Shown here piece by piece: positions 61,901 through 64,000 of a stretch of 64,000 bases of DNA (the first letter of the stretch is position 1; each line of letters starts with the position of its first letter). Made by a program: the position numbers and the translations under genes. The notes beneath the pieces are model-generated. The model had not been told where the DNA came from. It searched no databases and was given only the letters and a program-made list of their open reading frames with translations. Source of the DNA: Euonymus europaeus (Eukaryota; Streptophyta; Magnoliopsida; Celastrales; Celastraceae); assembly GCA_963580455.1 (NCBI GenBank), contig OY756957.1, positions 31,278,501 through 31,342,500 on the forward strand, given 5' to 3'.

Positions 61901-64000
61901 ACGTAAAGAAACCATATTTCGCGGCTAAATAGGTGAATCGAGACCTACTAGCCACGAGTTCCGAAATCAAAATCTGAAATGCCAGGATTGTAGAGCTCAA
62001 AAAGTAGTGTAAAATCAAGCTAAAAATCACCGAATTCAGAACTCGGAGTCAAAGGATATTCATAAAACTGTTTACGTAAAGAAACCACATTTCGCGGCTA
62101 ACTAGGTGAAACGAGACCTACTAGCGACGAGTTCTGAAACCAATATCCAAAACGCCAGGATCGTAGAGCTCAAAAAGTAGTGTGAAATCAAGCTAAAAAT
62201 CACCGAATTCAGAACTCGGAGTCAACGGATATTCATAAAACCGTTTACGAAAAGAAACCGCATTTCGCGGCTAACTAGGTGAAACGAGACCAACTAGCCA
62301 CGAGTTCTGAAATCAATATCCGAAACGCCAGGATCGTAGAGCTCGAAAAGTAGCGTGAAATCAAGCTAAAAATCACCGAATTCAGAACTCGGAGTCAACG
62401 GATATTCCTAAAACCGTTTACGTAAAGAAACCACATTTCGCGGCTAAATAGGTGAAACGAGACCAACTAGCCACGAGTTCTGAAAACAAAATCCAAAACG
62501 CCAGGATCGTAGAGCTCGAAAAGTAGTGTGTAATCAAGCTAAAAATCACCGAATTCAGAACTCGGAGTCAACGGATATTCATAAAACCGTTTACGTAGAG
62601 AAACCACATTTCGCGGCTAACTGGGAGAAACGAGACCTACTAGCCACGAGTTCTGAAATCAAAATCCAAAATGCCAGGATTGTAGAGCTCGAAAAGTAGT
62701 GTGAAATCAAGCTAAAAATCACCGAATTCAGAACTCGGAGTCAACGGATATTCATAAAACCGTTTACGTAAAGAAACCACATTTCGCGGCTAACTAGGTG
62801 AAACGAGACCAACTAGCCACGAGTTCTGAAATCAATATCCGAAACGCCAGGATCGTAGAGCTCAAAAATTAGTGTGAAATCAAGATAAAAATCAACGAAT
62901 TCAGAACTCGGAGTCAACGGATATTCATAAAACCGTTTACGTAAAGAAACCACATTTCGCGGCTAACTAGGTGAAACGAGACCAACTAGCCACGAGTTCT
63001 GAAATCAATATCCGAAATGACAGGATTGTAGAGCTCGAAAAGTAGTGTGAAATCAAGCTAAAAATCACCGAATTCAGAACTCGGAGTCAACGGATATTCA
63101 TAAAACCGTTTACGTAAAGAAACCACATTTCGCGGCTAACTAGGTGAAATCAGACCTACTAGCCACGAGTTCTGAAATAAAAATCCGAAATGCCAGGATT
63201 GTAGAGCTCGAAAAGTAGTGTGTAATCAACCTAAAAATCACCGAATTCCGAACTCGGAGTCAACGGATATTCATAAAACCACTTACGTAAAGAAACCACA
63301 TTTCGCGGCTAACTAGGTGAAACGACACCTACTGGCGACGAGTTCTGAAATCAAAATCCGAAACGCCAGGATCGTAGAGCTCGAAAAGTAGCGTGAAATC
63401 AAGCTAAAAATCACCGAATTCAGAACTCGGAGTCAACGGATATTCCTAAAACCGTTTACGTAAAGAAACCACATTTCACGGCTAAATAGGTGAAACGAGA
63501 CCAACTAGCCACGAGTTCTGAAATCAAAATCCAAAATGCCAGGATCGTAGAGCTCGAAAAGTAGTGTGTAATCAAGCTAAAAATCACCGAATTCAGAACT
63601 CGGAGTCAACGGATATTCATAAAACCACTTACGTAAAGAAACCATATTTCGCGGCTAAATAGGTGAATCGAGACCTAATAGCCACGAGTTCCGAAATCAA
63701 AATCTGAAATGCCAGGATTGTAGAGCTCAAAAAGTAGTGTAAAATCAAGCTAAAAATCACCGAATTCAGAACTCGGAGTCAAAGGATATTCATAAAACTG
63801 TTTACGTAAAGAAACCACATTTCGCGGCTAACTAGGTCAAACGAGACCTACTAGCGACGAGTTCTGAAACCAATATCCAAAACGCCAGGATCGTAGAGCT
63901 CAAAAAGTAGTGTGAAATCAAGCTAAAAATCACCGAATTCAGAACTCGGAGTCAACGGATATTCATAAAACCGTTTACGAAAAGAAACCGCATTTCGCGG
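58988..64000 (+). repeat. 15-mer (2595 bp) and 10-mer (1730 bp) copies at the right edge
   Basis: GAAATCAGACCTACTAGCC occurs at 60551 and 63146, and AATTAGTGTGAAATCAAGAT with ATCAACGAATTC near 60271 and 62866, both offset by 2595 (15 x 173). At a different offset, GAAACCAATATCCAAAAC (near 62136 and 63866) and CCGTTTACGAAAAG (62241 and 63971) are 1730 bp apart (10 x 173). Two exchange periods therefore overlap in the same stretch. The array is still in phase at the window edge. Confidence 0.87.

Larger units (their letters stand above)
3643..64000 (+). repeat. 173-bp satellite array, main right arm (about 349 monomers)
   Basis: Tandem copies of the same satellite in the opposite orientation to positions 1-3642, continuing past the right edge. 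GAATTC-phase sites run from 3763 to 63935, 348 monomer intervals. The only length changes I find are four 6-bp deletions (near 9220, 11290, 13533 and 17333) and single-base losses near 7375, 26660, 27210, 27350, 27901, 28040, 30138 and 39071. Together they explain the whole 32-bp deficit between 3763 and 49403; the last 14.5 kb has none net. Substitutions dominate, with the commonest alternatives being AATATCC/AAAATCC, AACGCC/AATGCC, GATCG/GATTG, GTGTGAAAT/GTGTGTAAT and TAACTAGG/TAAATAGG. No transposon, gene or unique DNA is present. Confidence 0.98.

Noticed and set aside
1..64000. CRISPR array
   Set aside because: There are no short repeats separated by unique spacers; the whole 173-bp unit is repeated and nothing between copies is unique.
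1..64000. CENP-B box (TTCGnnnnAnnCGGG)
   Set aside because: I checked the TTCG occurrences of the consensus on both strands; none has A and CGGG at the required spacing. The CCGGGATCG variants near 3714 do not complete the motif either.
1..64000. Telomeric or telomere-like repeats
   Set aside because: No runs of TTTAGGG, TTAGGG or their complements are seen at either edge or at the inversion junction.
1..64000. Assignment to a named satellite family or species
   Set aside because: The length is close to several plant centromeric satellites, but I could not match the sequence to one from memory. A search of repeat databases with the 173-bp consensus would decide.

Overview
This window is satellite DNA from end to end. 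I find no gene, RNA gene, CRISPR array, transposon or other unique sequence in 64 kb. A monomer of 173 bp (about 42% G+C by hand count of one consensus copy) is repeated about 370 times and runs off both edges. Nearly every copy carries GAATTC, GAGCTC and the palindrome TTTACGTAAA. The nucleosome-sized monomer, the nested higher-order repeats (HORs) and CpG-centred variation point to eukaryotic constitutive heterochromatin, such as a centromere, pericentromere or subtelomeric block. A land plant seems most plausible to me, but that is inference: I do not recognise the monomer as a named satellite and cannot give a species.

Layout. Positions 1-3642 hold about 21 monomers in one orientation. 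At 3642/3643 the array switches strand abruptly, and about 349 monomers follow in the opposite orientation to 64000. Here '+' means the orientation reading GAATTCAGAACTCGG. The left arm contains a duplicated 6-mer (1038 bp) and a duplicated 4-mer (691-692 bp). The right arm is a mosaic of amplified blocks: 865-bp 5-mers (3.6-6.8 kb); a 12-mer of 2070 bp marked by a 167-bp deletion monomer (8.5-18.7 kb, four copies); 3-, 6- and 9-mers (519, 1038 and 1557 bp; 19-22.6 kb); a 10-mer (1730 bp; 23.5-26.3 kb); a 4-mer of 690 bp (26.6-28 kb); a dimer (31.7-32.3 kb); 9-mers of 1557 bp (33-44 kb); a 20-mer of 3460 bp (45.2-50.6 kb); a 5-mer (51.7-53.3 kb); a clean trimer (53.5-56.3 kb); an almost perfect 8-mer duplication (56.3-59 kb); and 15-mer and 10-mer copies (60-64 kb).

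Phase is strict. Between the GAATTC sites at 3763 and 49403 the array is 32 bp short of 264 x 173, and the indels I found (four of 6 bp, eight of 1 bp) account for exactly 32. From 49403 to 63935 it is exactly 84 x 173. Divergence is therefore almost all substitution, and expansion has been by in-register exchange. The observations most worth a second look are the strand-switch junction, the monomer's internal dyad symmetries, the deletion monomer as a tracer of amplification, and the CpG-centred variation. The only open reading frames are short chance translations of the satellite.
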